Positions 53,985 through 62,832 of a stretch of 64,000 nt of DNA are shown piece by piece. Both the position numbers and the translations under genes were made by a program. Within the stretch, counting starts at the first letter, position 1; every line of letters starts with the position of its first letter. Origin of the DNA: Hyphomicrobiales bacterium. GTDB lineage: Bacteria > Pseudomonadota > Alphaproteobacteria > Rhizobiales > Rhizobiaceae. The notes below the pieces were generated by a model. It worked only from the letters and a program-made list of their open reading frames with translations. It had not been told where the DNA came from and made no database searches. The stretch covers positions 62,001-126,000 of the forward strand of contig UBTF01000008.1 in NCBI GenBank assembly GCA_900468285.1. Reading direction: 5' to 3'.

Positions 53985-55271
53985 TCAGAACCTGTCACGC
54001 AATGCGTACCAAGAAAGCGCAAGGAACAGCAAAGGTGCCCGCAATGCCGTGCCGCCGGGGAAGGAGGGCACGTCGAGTGACGAAAACTGCTCAAGCGCCT
54101 TGTCCCTGGAAACCACCATGTCGGCATAGAGCTTGCCACAGTAATTTGACAGCATCACGCCATGGCCGGAAAAACCGCCAATCGACATCACGCCGGGCAT
54201 GACTTCGCGCACGAAGGGCTGACGGGTCAGCGTTATGCCGACCGAGCCGCCCCAGGCATGGGTCATCTCGATATCCTGTAAGGCCGGATAGATCTCCGCG
54301 ATCTGCTTGCGGATATGTTTGGAAATGTCGCGTGGCGAATCCGCCGTATAGGCCTCTCTTCCGCCAAACAGTAGCCGGTTGTCCGGTGTTTTGCGGAAAT
54401 AGCGCACCACGAAGCGGCTGTCTGCAACCGCCTCTTTTCCCGGAATGATGGTCGGGAACCTGTCAAGCGGAACGGTTGCGCCGATGAAGGAACGGATGGG
54501 CATGACATGGGCTGCCGTGACCGGCTCCAGATTGCCGATATGGGCATTGGTGGCAATCAGCACCCGTGCCGCCGTGATCGAGCCGGATGGTGTTTCGATC
54601 ATGGTCTTGCCGCCGCTCTGGTTGATCGAGCGGGCAGGCGTCATTTCGAAGATCTGCGCGCCCGCAGCCTTTGCGGCCTTCGCCAGCCCGGCGATGAGCT
54701 TGAGCGGATGGATGTGGCCAGTACCGGTGTCACGAACGCCGAAATGGTAGTGATCGGAACCGAGCCGCTCTGCGGTTTCGGCCTTTTCCATGAAGGAAAC
54801 ATGGCCGTAGCCATAGCGGCTACGCATGGCCTCGACGCTCTGACGATAGGTCCTCTCATAGCTTTTCTTGTGCAGGACATTGAGCTGTCCCGGCAGAAAT
54901 TCCATGTCGATGCCGTGGTCGCGGGCAAAATCCAGCACATAGTGTTTTGCGTTTTCGGCAATGTCGAACAGCGCCTTGGAGCGTTCGAAGCCGACCTCTT
55001 TTTCCATTTCATCCGGCCATGCGCGCTGGCCGGTGCCGAACTGGCCGCCATTGCGGCCAGATGCGCCATCGCCGAACCGATAGCCTTCGACAAGCGCAAC
55101 CGAAACGCCCGCTTTGGCCAGATTGAAGGCGGCCTGCAAGCCGGTAAAGCCGCCGCCGATAATGGCGACGTCAACCGTTCGCGAGCCATCCATCGCGGCA
55201 TATTGCGGCCGTTCACCCAGACTGTCCTGATACCAGGAAACGCCCGGAGATATCGGGCTTTGCCATGCCAT
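53985..55271 (-). CDS. puuB: FAD-dependent oxidoreductase, gamma-glutamylputrescine oxidase-like (PuuB/OrdL)
   Basis: A 428-residue DadA/OrdL-type flavoenzyme. The FAD dinucleotide motif is DVAIIGGGFTGLQAAFNLAK at about 33-52, then SGRNGGQFGTGQRAWP, typical of PuuB. The C-terminal GGSVGITLTRQPFVREVMPG and FSGHGVMLSNYCGKLYADMV match the same family. It would oxidise gamma-glutamylputrescine to the aldehyde. It lies 10 bp after a glutamine-synthetase-like puuA gene, which supports the name. Other amine substrates cannot be excluded. Confidence 0.8.
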   Translation of the reverse strand: MAWQSPISPGVSWYQDSLGERPQYAAMDGSRTVDVAIIGGGFTGLQAAFNLAKAGVSVALVEGYRFGDGASGRNGGQFGTGQRAWPDEMEKEVGFERSKALFDIAENAKHYVLDFARDHGIDMEFLPGQLNVLHKKSYERTYRQSVEAMRSRYGYGHVSFMEKAETAERLGSDHYHFGVRDTGTGHIHPLKLIAGLAKAAKAAGAQIFEMTPARSINQSGGKTMIETPSGSITAARVLIATNAHIGNLEPVTAAHVMPIRSFIGATVPLDRFPTIIPGKEAVADSRFVVRYFRKTPDNRLLFGGREAYTADSPRDISKHIRKQIAEIYPALQDIEMTHAWGGSVGITLTRQPFVREVMPGVMSIGGFSGHGVMLSNYCGKLYADMVVSRDKALEQFSSLDVPSFPGGTALRAPLLFLALSWYALRDRF

Positions 55272-55281
55272 GCTCAGGTCC

Positions 55282-56718
55282 TCACACGTTGAGGAGCAGG
55301 AACTCCCGCTCCCATGGGCTGATAACCTGCATGAAGGTTTCGAATTCTCCGCGCTTCAGGCCAGCATAGAGACCGACAAACTCATGGCCGAAAACCCGCT
55401 CCAGCTGCGGCTCGCCTTCCAGAAGCGCCACCGCTTCCAGAAGCCCGCGCGGCAGCTCGATCGACCCTTCATTGGCCGTCTCATAGGTCGGCTCAGTCGG
55501 CTCGATATTGTTCATGATGCCCAGCCAGCCGCAGGCGAGCGATGCCGCCAGCGCCAGATAGGGGTTGGCATCGGAGCTTGGCAGGCGGTTTTCCACACGC
55601 CGTGCGGACGGGCCGGAAATCGGCACGCGGAACGCCGTGGTGCGGTTGTCATAACCCCAGGCATTGTTGACCGGGCAGGCCATATCCGGTGTCAGGCGAC
55701 GATAGGAGTTCACGTAAGGCGCCAGCATGACCAGCGCATTCGGCACGTAACGCTGCATTCCGCCGACGAAAGCGAAGAATTCCTTGGAGGGGCTACCATC
55801 CTTGTTGGAAAACACGTTTTCGCCCGTTTCGATATCGACCACCGACTGGTGGATGTGCATGGCCGAACCCGGCATGCCCTGCATGGGCTTTGCCATGAAG
55901 GTTGCATAGATGCCGTGCTTGAGGGCTGCTTCGCGGATCGTGCGCTTGAACAGGAAAACCTGATCGGCAAGCTCTATCGGGTCACCGTGGCGCAGGTTGA
56001 TTTCCAGCTGCGCCGGACCCTCTTCATGGATCAGCGTGTCGATTTCCAGACCCTGCTTTTCCGAGAAGTGGTAGATATCGTCAATCAACTCGTCGAATTC
56101 GTTGATACCGGCGATGGAATAGCTCTGCCCGCCGACGATGGAACGCCCCGATCGGCCCTTGGGCGGATGGAGCGGATAGTCGGGGTCGTCATTCATGGCG
56201 ACAAGATAAAACTCGATTTCGGGGGCAACGACTGGCTTCCAGCCCTTGTCCTTGTAGAGATCGAGCACATTTTTCAGCACGTTGCGTGGGGTATAGGGAA
56301 CGTATTTGCCTTCCTGATCCACGACATCGCAGATGACCTGCGCGGTGGGGTCGCTTTCCCAAGGCACCACGCAGAGCGTCGACAGATCGGGAACCAGCTT
56401 CAGGTCGCTATCGCGCGGCTCGTAACGGAAATTCGCCGTTTCATCCGGATATTCGCCCGAGATCGTGTGGCGGTAGAGGGCCGATGGCAGGGCAAGCGAT
56501 GTATCGCCGGTAAACTTGGCGGTCGGCATCATCTTGCCGCGGGGAACGCCCGCAAGGTCTGGCGTAATGCATTCAATATCTTCGATGCCGCGGGCCTTCA
56601 GCCATTGGGCGGCTTCCCGCCAGGAGGCGCATCCGCGTGTGGAGGAAACGTCGGCTTGTATCTTCTTTGCCATGTTTGCCGGTTTTTTCGGACGGAGCAT
56701 GGTTTTCTTGGGAGGCAT
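55282..56718 (-). CDS. puuA: glutamine-synthetase-like gamma-glutamylputrescine synthetase (PuuA)
   Basis: A 478-residue glutamine-synthetase-fold enzyme. GS signatures are DLAGVPRGKMMPTAKFTGDT in the beta-grasp domain, EEGPAQLEINLRHGDPIELA, and the ATP/metal segment MAKPMQGMPGSAMHIHQSVV. Relatives that glutamylate polyamines have this arrangement next to a PuuB flavoprotein. It starts a two-gene unit with puuB; the remaining Puu enzymes (PuuC, PuuD) are not seen. An alternative role in amine or ethanolamine glutamylation is possible. Confidence 0.8.
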   Translation of the reverse strand: MPPKKTMLRPKKPANMAKKIQADVSSTRGCASWREAAQWLKARGIEDIECITPDLAGVPRGKMMPTAKFTGDTSLALPSALYRHTISGEYPDETANFRYEPRDSDLKLVPDLSTLCVVPWESDPTAQVICDVVDQEGKYVPYTPRNVLKNVLDLYKDKGWKPVVAPEIEFYLVAMNDDPDYPLHPPKGRSGRSIVGGQSYSIAGINEFDELIDDIYHFSEKQGLEIDTLIHEEGPAQLEINLRHGDPIELADQVFLFKRTIREAALKHGIYATFMAKPMQGMPGSAMHIHQSVVDIETGENVFSNKDGSPSKEFFAFVGGMQRYVPNALVMLAPYVNSYRRLTPDMACPVNNAWGYDNRTTAFRVPISGPSARRVENRLPSSDANPYLALAASLACGWLGIMNNIEPTEPTYETANEGSIELPRGLLEAVALLEGEPQLERVFGHEFVGLYAGLKRGEFETFMQVISPWEREFLLLNV

Positions 56719-56847
56719 AAATCACCGGGTGTGTGTTTCAATTGGCGTCATCATAACCAGACTTTGGCAATTGGCGAGGGGGGAAAGCGCCATTGACAAC
56801 GGGTCGGACTTCGAAAAGAGGAAGTACACTGAAACTAGGGAAACTCC

Positions 56848-58032
56848 ATGACGGAAAAATGTAATGTGCTGATTCTGGGCGCGGGCGCTGCTGGCATGAT
56901 GTGCGCCATCCGTGCCGGTCAGCGCGGTCGTTCCGTCATTGTCATCGATCACGCAAAGGCTCCGGGCGAAAAAATCCGCATCTCCGGCGGCGGTCGCTGC
57001 AACTTCACCAATATCCATGCGGGACCGAAGAATTACCTGTCCAGCAATCCGCATTTCGCCAAATCGGCTCTGGCCCGCTACACGCCGAGCGATTTTATAG
57101 CCCTTGTCGAGAAGCATCGCATCCCCTGGCATGAAAAGACGCTTGGCCAGCTGTTCTGCGACGACAGCGCCAAGGATATCATCCGTATGTTGCTGGCTGA
57201 AATGCAGGCCGTCGGGGCAAAGCTGCGGCTGCAAACGGAGATCGCCTCTGTTGACCCCATTCCCACGGGCGGCTTTCGGGTTTCGACGTCGTCTGGCGTC
57301 ATTGAAACAGATAGTCTGGTTCTGGCGACAGGTGGAAAATCCATTCCAAAAATGGGCGCGACCGGCTTTGCCTATCGCATTGCCGAGCAATTCGGCCTTG
57401 GCATGATCGAGACCCGCCCGGGCCTGGTGCCGCTGACGCTGGAACCAACGCAGCTGGAAAAACTCGCGGCGCTCTCGGGTGTTGCCGTGCCTGCCGAGAT
57501 TTCGCATGGAAAGACGTCCTTTCGTGAGGCGCTGCTTTTTACCCATCGCGGCTTGAGCGGCCCATCCATCCTGCAAATCTCCTCCTACTGGAAGGAGGGC
57601 GATAGCATTCGCCTGCGGCTTGAACCTGAACTGGATGTGGCCGAACATCTGAAAGCCGCCAAAAAGGTCAATGGCCGCCAGTCCGCGCAGACTGCGCTTA
57701 GCGAGATTCTGCCGAAGCGGCTTGCCCAGCATCTGGTGGAACTGGCCAGCATCTCAACCCATCTCGCCGACCTCTCGGACAAGGCCCTTAACGCGCTGGC
57801 GGCACATGCGCAGGACTGGCAGATCAAGCCCTCCGGCTCGGAAGGGTACCGCACCGCAGAAGTGACGCTCGGCGGTGTCGATACGTCCCATCTCGACTCC
57901 AGATCGATGCAGGCGAAAACTGTCCCGGGCCTTTATTTTATAGGCGAGTGCGTGGATGTGACGGGCTGGCTCGGTGGCTATAATTTCCAGTGGGCATGGG
58001 CTTCGGGATACGCCGCCGGGGAATCTGTGTAA
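56848..58032 (+). CDS. BaiN/HI0933-type flavoprotein
   Basis: A 394-residue NAD(P)/FAD-dependent protein. The FAD motif is VLILGAGAAGMMCAIRAGQR at about 8-27, followed by the family-specific EKIRISGGGRCNFTNIHAGP. The C-terminal motif VDVTGWLGGYNFQWAWASGY closes the FAD site. These proteins are widespread and of uncertain substrate; some reduce unsaturated steroids or act in redox homeostasis. It diverges from puuA, with 129 bp between them, and no functional link is evident. Confidence 0.9.
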   Translation: MTEKCNVLILGAGAAGMMCAIRAGQRGRSVIVIDHAKAPGEKIRISGGGRCNFTNIHAGPKNYLSSNPHFAKSALARYTPSDFIALVEKHRIPWHEKTLGQLFCDDSAKDIIRMLLAEMQAVGAKLRLQTEIASVDPIPTGGFRVSTSSGVIETDSLVLATGGKSIPKMGATGFAYRIAEQFGLGMIETRPGLVPLTLEPTQLEKLAALSGVAVPAEISHGKTSFREALLFTHRGLSGPSILQISSYWKEGDSIRLRLEPELDVAEHLKAAKKVNGRQSAQTALSEILPKRLAQHLVELASISTHLADLSDKALNALAAHAQDWQIKPSGSEGYRTAEVTLGGVDTSHLDSRSMQAKTVPGLYFIGECVDVTGWLGGYNFQWAWASGYAAGESV

Positions 58033-58146
58033 AGCCTCGACATCTTAATGCCTTATTAAGAGGGCGGAGTCATGCTGATCGAATGCCAGCACAACGCAAG
58101 TTGATACATGATGTCTCGCTGGACGCCGGAACCCGGCATCGATCGG

Positions 58147-58473
58147 TTATGTTTCTCGTTCAGGAAGCCGCTCATGATGATGTCCAGAAAACCCGCCCGT
58201 GCTATCGCCATCGCCCGCACAGCCAGTGACAACGCAGTCTACGCCTTCCGTCTCAGCCTGATTTCGGCTGGCGCGATTGCTGCGTTTATGGTGCTTTTGC
58301 ACTAGGCTTAGGGTAGCCTCAACGCAACGAACAATCGCGGCTCTGGCAAGTCGCCAAGGCGCAGACTGTTGCGCCGCGTCGGCGTAAAACCTGTCTTCTT
58401 CCTCCCGCCCGCTTATTGGCCTTTCCGTGCGGGTGATATTCAACAAGACCAGTGCCGAATAAAGCTCTTGCAT
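58147..58473 (-). CDS. small hypothetical protein with strong ribosome binding site
   Basis: A 108-residue frame starting at ATG 58473 (MQELYSALVLLNITRTERPI), with GGAGG six bases upstream. The N-terminal half looks protein-like; the C-terminal half (TEGVDCVVTGCAGDGDSTGG) has odd composition and may be antisense to the ORF at 58174-58305. No family is recognised. It diverges from the LysR gene. Either this frame or the opposite one may be real, or both. Confidence 0.4.
   Translation of the reverse strand: MQELYSALVLLNITRTERPISGREEEDRFYADAAQQSAPWRLARAAIVRCVEATLSLVQKHHKRSNRASRNQAETEGVDCVVTGCAGDGDSTGGFSGHHHERLPERET
58174..58305 (+). CDS. tiny membrane-anchored protein candidate
   Basis: A 43-residue frame starting ATG ATG ATG at 58174 after AGGAAG. 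It has a basic N-terminus (MMMSRKPARAIAIARTASDN) and one hydrophobic helix (FRLSLISAGAIAAFMVLLH) ending at the C-terminus, like many small membrane proteins. It lies fully within the antisense frame 58147-58473. Supported only by start site and topology. Confidence 0.4.
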   Translation: MMMSRKPARAIAIARTASDNAVYAFRLSLISAGAIAAFMVLLH

Positions 58474-58557
58474 AGCAACCTCCATCTTTTGATGGCTTCA
58501 GCATGAGCGATCTTTTTTGGTTTATATGCAGCCAAGAATGCCCTATGTTTTTCACTT

Positions 58558-59430
58558 ATGAAAAACCTTGGTTGGGATGCATTTCAGATTTTCCTGGATG
58601 TCGCTAGAAGCGGCGGCCTGACCGGCGCTGCCGCTGCGACCGGTTTTAGCGCGGCCACCATCGGGCGGCGAATGCTGGAGCTTGAGCAATCCCTTGGCAA
58701 ATCGCTCTTCATCCGAAGCCAGACCGGCTATGTGCTGACATCAGATGGCCGAGCGCTGCTTGACCAGTTGCAGGCAATGGAAGATGCGGCGCGCAATATC
58801 GATGGCTGGCGAAAGTCCGCTGCTGCCTCGTCACTTGTTCGCATTGCCGCCGGAACGTGGAACGCCCGTCTCCTGACTACAAATTTCTCCGCAATCTGCA
58901 CTGAGCGCGATGACTTCCGCGTCGATCTTTTCGTGGCAGAACAACGTGCAAGCCTCTCACATCGTGAGAACGATATCGGCATCCGGGCTTTCGAGCCGGA
59001 AGAACGGAACCTTGCCGCCATTAAGAGCGGCGACGTTGCTTATGCGGCGTATCGATTGCGCAATGCCGCAGCTTCTATTAGCGATCGCTGGCTTGCCGTT
59101 TCAAGCGAGAGCGCGATTTCCGCTTATCTGCGATGGCCGCACGAAAACAAGGCAGGAAACATCGTAGTCTCGGTCAATCGCCCGACTGCTTTGCTGGATT
59201 TGGTATTGGCTGGTGCTGGCGTTGCCGTCTTGCCCTGCTTCATTGGCGATGCGGAAGCGCGACTGGTGCGCGAGGGCGAGGTGATCGAGGAGCTGCGCCA
59301 CAAGCAATGGATCGTCATGAACAACGAAGATCGCCACCGTCGCGATATCAGAACGGTGGCGGACCGCATGGTGAAATTGATCAAGGGTCATTCCGATCTT
59401 TTTGCCGGACGGCATAGCCGCCCGGCTTGA
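58558..59430 (+). CDS. LysR-family transcriptional regulator
   Basis: A 290-residue regulator. The N-terminal winged helix reads DAFQIFLDVARSGGLTGAAA, GFSAATIGRRMLELEQSLGK and SLFIRSQTGYVLTSDGRALL; the effector-binding domain follows. It lacks a good ribosome binding site, so leaderless or weak translation is possible. Regulators of this type usually control a divergent neighbour; here only a small ORF lies upstream, so the target is unknown. Confidence 0.88.
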   Translation: MKNLGWDAFQIFLDVARSGGLTGAAAATGFSAATIGRRMLELEQSLGKSLFIRSQTGYVLTSDGRALLDQLQAMEDAARNIDGWRKSAAASSLVRIAAGTWNARLLTTNFSAICTERDDFRVDLFVAEQRASLSHRENDIGIRAFEPEERNLAAIKSGDVAYAAYRLRNAAASISDRWLAVSSESAISAYLRWPHENKAGNIVVSVNRPTALLDLVLAGAGVAVLPCFIGDAEARLVREGEVIEELRHKQWIVMNNEDRHRRDIRTVADRMVKLIKGHSDLFAGRHSRPA

Positions 59431-59439
59431 GATCGAGGA

Positions 59440-59685
59440 TCACGCCGCCGCCTTGCCCTGTGCGACGATGACGGGGATCATGAGGTCGCCCCAGTTGCCA
59501 TCGCCGCCGTGGTGGCGGGCGGAGCGGACGAGCTCTACTGAAACACCGGCCTCGACCGCATTCATGACCGCCTGGTTGAGGCGATGCAGATCATTGGCGA
59601 GCACGCGGATGGCGCTTTGCTGCTCCTGGCTCATGGATGAGGACTGTTCCTCGGTACGTTCTCTAACTCTGGAAATCGAAGCCAT
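59440..59685 (-). CDS. small conserved hypothetical protein next to aceA
   Basis: An 81-residue protein, probably helical, with a polar N-terminus (ISRVRERTEEQSSSMSQEQQ) and a middle segment ANDLHRLNQAVMNAVEAGVS, then VELVRSARHHGGDGNWGDLM. No domain is recognised. It lies 68 bp after the aceA stop on the same strand, so it may be cotranscribed with isocitrate lyase, and its stop is 9 bp from the convergent LysR stop. The position and good coding character suggest a real gene. Confidence 0.65.
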   Translation of the reverse strand: MASISRVRERTEEQSSSMSQEQQSAIRVLANDLHRLNQAVMNAVEAGVSVELVRSARHHGGDGNWGDLMIPVIVAQGKAAA

Positions 59686-59753
59686 TGTCTTTTCCTCCGT
59701 TCAATGGGCTTGATGCCTGTGTGTTGCTTGTTGCAAGTGCTTATCTCAAGTCG

Positions 59754-61043
59754 TCATTCCGCAGCCGGGCGGAACTGGTCGTGTTCGGTCGATTCCTTCA
59801 TCGCCGTTGTGGATGACGTGCCGCCGGAGATGGCGACCGAGACCGCATCGAAATAGCCGGTGCCGACTTCGCGCTGGTGCTTTGTGGCGGTGTAGCCGTT
59901 GATTTCAGCGGCGAATTCCGCTTCCTGTAGCTCCGAATAGGCTGCCATCTGCCTGTCCTTGTAGCCGCGTGCCAGTTCGAACATGCCGTAGTTGAGTTGG
60001 TGGAACCCGGCAAGGGTAATGAACTGGAACTTGTAGCCCATGGCACCCAGCTCGCGCTGGAACTTCGCAATCGTCGCATCATCGAGATGTTTCTTCCAGT
60101 TGAAGGAAGGCGAGCAATTGTAAGCCAGCTTCTTGCCCGGATGCACCTTGTGCACGCCTTCCGCAAAGCGCTTTGCCTGCTCCAGATCCGGCTTTGATGT
60201 TTCGCACCAGATGAGATCGCAATAGGGCGCATAGGCATTGGCGCGGGCGATGCAGGGCTCCAGCCCGTGTCTGACCTGATAGAAGCCCTCGACCGTGCGT
60301 CCGGCATCATAGTCCACGAATGGACGATCGCGCTCATCGATGTCTGATGTCAAAAGCTTGGCGGCTTCCGCATCTGTGCGGGCGATGACCAGCGTTGGCG
60401 TTCCCATGACGTCGGCAGCCAGACGCGCCGCTGTCAGGTTGCGGATATGTGCCGCTGTCGGGATCAGAACCTTGCCGCCCAGATGGCCGCATTTCTTTTC
60501 CGAGGCGAGCTGGTCTTCGTAATGCACGCCAGCAGCACCTGCCTCGATGAAAGCCTTCATGATCTCGAAGGCGTTGAGCGGCCCGCCAAACCCGGCTTCC
60601 GCATCGGCAACGATGGGCGCAAACCATGTGTCTACGGACAGGCCCTTGCCCTCTGCCGTTTCGATCTGGTCGGCGCGCTGCAACGTCTTGTTGATGCGCT
60701 TTGCCAGTTCAGGTGCCGCATTGGCCGGATAGAGCGACTGGTCCGGATACATAGATGATGCCGTGTTGGCATCTGCCGCAACCTGCCAGCCGGACAGGTA
60801 GATCGCCTTCAGCCCCGCGCGAACCATCTGCATGGCCTGATTGCCAGAGAGCGCACCAAGTGCATTGATGTAGCTTTCCTCATTGATAAGCTTCCACAGC
60901 CGGTTCGCGCCCATTTCTGCGAGAGAATGCTGGATGGTGACGGAGCCACGCAGGCGCTCCACGTCTGCGGCCGTATAGGTGCGTTCGATACCATCGAAAC
61001 GACCCTGAGGCGCCCTTGGAACCAGTTTGTAAAAATCAGTCAT
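59754..61043 (-). CDS. aceA: isocitrate lyase AceA
   Basis: A 429-residue glyoxylate-shunt enzyme splitting isocitrate into succinate and glyoxylate, needed for growth on acetate and fatty acids. ATG 61043 ([14 protein letters not shown]) gives the standard length. The active-site loop KKCGH is at 183-187 ([16 protein letters not shown]). [12 protein letters not shown] and the C-terminal [20 protein letters not shown] are conserved. It diverges from a RamB/ScfR-type regulator, the expected controller. Confidence 0.96.
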   Translation of the reverse strand: MTDFYKLVPRAPQGRFDGIERTYTAADVERLRGSVTIQHSLAEMGANRLWKLINEESYINALGALSGNQAMQMVRAGLKAIYLSGWQVAADANTASSMYPDQSLYPANAAPELAKRINKTLQRADQIETAEGKGLSVDTWFAPIVADAEAGFGGPLNAFEIMKAFIEAGAAGVHYEDQLASEKKCGHLGGKVLIPTAAHIRNLTAARLAADVMGTPTLVIARTDAEAAKLLTSDIDERDRPFVDYDAGRTVEGFYQVRHGLEPCIARANAYAPYCDLIWCETSKPDLEQAKRFAEGVHKVHPGKKLAYNCSPSFNWKKHLDDATIAKFQRELGAMGYKFQFITLAGFHQLNYGMFELARGYKDRQMAAYSELQEAEFAAEINGYTATKHQREVGTGYFDAVSVAISGGTSSTTAMKESTEHDQFRPAAE

Positions 61044-61120
61044 GTCTCTCTCCCGTGTCAAAACCGTCAGAAAACCACACATCCTTACTCCGATGAGATG
61101 AGTGATCCGATGTGACTGAA

Positions 61121-61270
61121 TTTACAGTTTCGTGAATTTCTGCGCCAGATAAAAAGGAAAATCAGTGACTTGAAAGAGGTCATGCTGTATCGTCTTTGAC
61201 AGGGTGGTATTGTAAAACTGTAAAATTTGTAAAATCGCCCAAGCGATGTTTACTGTGCGGATTTGTAAAG
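61121..61270. promoter_or_regulatory. repeated TGTAAA motifs between aceA and its regulator
   Basis: In the 240-bp divergent gap TGTAAAA occurs at 61211-61217, 61219-61225 and 61228-61234, nearly head to tail, with TGTAAAG at 61264-61270 and the reverse form TTTACAG at 61121-61127. A small hairpin ATCGC/GCGAT lies at 61234-61247. The repeats are likely binding sites for the adjacent regulator. Confidence 0.6.
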
Positions 61271-61283
61271 GGAGGAGATTTTG

Positions 61284-62699
61284 GTGGAGGCCAAGATTTT
61301 TGCAGGGCCGCGTGTTCGGCGCGTGCGCAACGGCTTGGGTCTGACGCAGACGGCCATGGCCGAGGCGCTGTCGATCTCGCCGTCTTACCTCAATCTCATC
61401 GAGCGCAACCAGCGACCGCTGACCGTGCAACTGCTGTTGAAGCTCAGTTCGGTCTACAAGGTCGATCTGGATGACCTGCAGGGCGAGAGCGGGGGCATCG
61501 CCAGCCAGTTGCGGGAGGTCTTTGCCGATCCGCTGCTGGCGGGTGAGGTGCCTTCGGGGCAGGAGTTGGTCGAGGTGGCAGAAGCAGCTCCGAACGCCGC
61601 GAGCGGTATCACCAAGCTCTACCGGGCCTATCGCGAACAGGCGCAGCGTCTGAGCGACCTCTCCGATCTTCTGGCGCGTGAGGGCCATCAAACAACGCTG
61701 TCGGCCACACGTCTCCCGATTGATGAAGTCAGAGAGCTGTTCGAGCGGCGCTCGGCGCATTTTGCCCAGCTGGATGCGGCGGCGGAGGCTTTTCATGCGG
61801 CTCTTTCTCCCGGTGACGATCTGGCCTCCGCCTTGAAGTCATGGCTTCAAAAGCACCACGGCATCGTCGTACGCTCCATTCCTGTTCATGCCATGCCCAA
61901 TCTGCGCCGACGCTACGACAGGCATTCCATGCGGCTATTCCTGTCCGAGCGCCTGTCGCCTCAGGACCAGTTGCGCGAAATGGCCATGGAGGCCTGCCTT
62001 TTGGCGTTGACGCAGGAGATCGGCGCGGAATTGCAGGATTTGTCGCTGTCGGGCGAGGAAGCCAAACGCATCGCCCGGTTCGAGCTTGCCCGTTATTCCG
62101 CCCATGCCCTGATGATGCCCTATGGCGCCTTTCTGGCAGCGGCGCAGCGTGCGCGTTACGATATCGACATCCTGCGCGGGCGCTTCAACGTGTCGTTCGA
62201 GCAGGTAGCCAATCGCCTCGTCACTATGGCGCGTCCGGGCGCTTCAGGCATTCCGTTTTTCCTGATGGAGATCGACAGCGCCGGCAACCGCTTCCGCAAG
62301 GCGGGGGCACAGGGCTTTCCGCAGGCGCGGTTCGGCGGGCTGTGCGTGAAGCTGAACGTCCATGCGGCCTTTTCCCAGCCGGGGCAGGTGCTGGCCGAAC
62401 AGGTGGAGATGCCTGACGGAGCCGCCTATCTCACGGTTGCGCGATCGCTGGATGGACCGCAGGCGGGCTTTGGAGAGCGCATTCGTCGCACTGCTGTCAT
62501 GTTGGCCTGCGAAGCAGCGCTTGCGAAAGAAACGGTCTATGGCGATGTCATCGGCATCAAGGCGGGCAGCATCGCCATCGGACCGTCCTGTCGGCTATGC
62601 GAGCGGCAGGGCTGTCTTTCGCGGGCGGAGGCGCCGTTGACGCGGCCGCTGGGGCTGGATGAAATGGTGACGGGCCTGAGTGTTTTCGATTTTCAGTAG
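61284..62699 (+). CDS. XRE-type regulator of the RamB/ScfR (short-chain fatty acyl) family
   Basis: A 471-residue regulator. The N-terminal XRE helix-turn-helix covers about 7-60 (RVRRVRNGLGLTQTAMAEAL, then SISPSYLNLIERNQRPLTVQ). The central part belongs to the IrrE/ImmA-like domain, and the C-terminal segment has a Cys cluster (GPSCRLCERQGCLSRAEAPL), as in RamB/ScfR proteins that sense acyl-CoA-type metabolites. I take GTG 61284, six bases after GGAGGAG, as start; TTG 61281 is possible. It is divergent from aceA, and homologues in Corynebacterium control aceA and aceB. Confidence 0.85.
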   Translation: MEAKIFAGPRVRRVRNGLGLTQTAMAEALSISPSYLNLIERNQRPLTVQLLLKLSSVYKVDLDDLQGESGGIASQLREVFADPLLAGEVPSGQELVEVAEAAPNAASGITKLYRAYREQAQRLSDLSDLLAREGHQTTLSATRLPIDEVRELFERRSAHFAQLDAAAEAFHAALSPGDDLASALKSWLQKHHGIVVRSIPVHAMPNLRRRYDRHSMRLFLSERLSPQDQLREMAMEACLLALTQEIGAELQDLSLSGEEAKRIARFELARYSAHALMMPYGAFLAAAQRARYDIDILRGRFNVSFEQVANRLVTMARPGASGIPFFLMEIDSAGNRFRKAGAQGFPQARFGGLCVKLNVHAAFSQPGQVLAEQVEMPDGAAYLTVARSLDGPQAGFGERIRRTAVMLACEAALAKETVYGDVIGIKAGSIAIGPSCRLCERQGCLSRAEAPLTRPLGLDEMVTGLSVFDFQ

Positions 62700-62702
62700 C
62701 GC

Positions 62703-62721
62703 CAAACAACACAATTGTTTG
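62703..62721. promoter_or_regulatory. 7-bp inverted repeat upstream of the polyamine-binding protein gene
   Basis: CAAACAA and TTGTTTG are exact complements around CACAA, starting 3 bp after the preceding stop codon. It is 112-130 bp before the next gene. Possible operator; no T run follows. The rest of the gap 62722-62832 shows only the AGGAGA ribosome binding site. Confidence 0.4.
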
Positions 62722-62832
62722 AAATTGCCGCGCTGCACATTTCCCGCTTGCCGAGCCAAGTTTTCCTTTCTAGTCTCTGCCAAAACAAGGGGATTGCGCG
62801 CTCTCCCACAGCGCGTTCAAACAGGAGACATC

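Noticed and set aside
55270-56796. 508-codon plus-strand frame opposite puuA
   Set aside because: It lies antisense to a complete glutamine-synthetase-type gene and has no recognisable domain.
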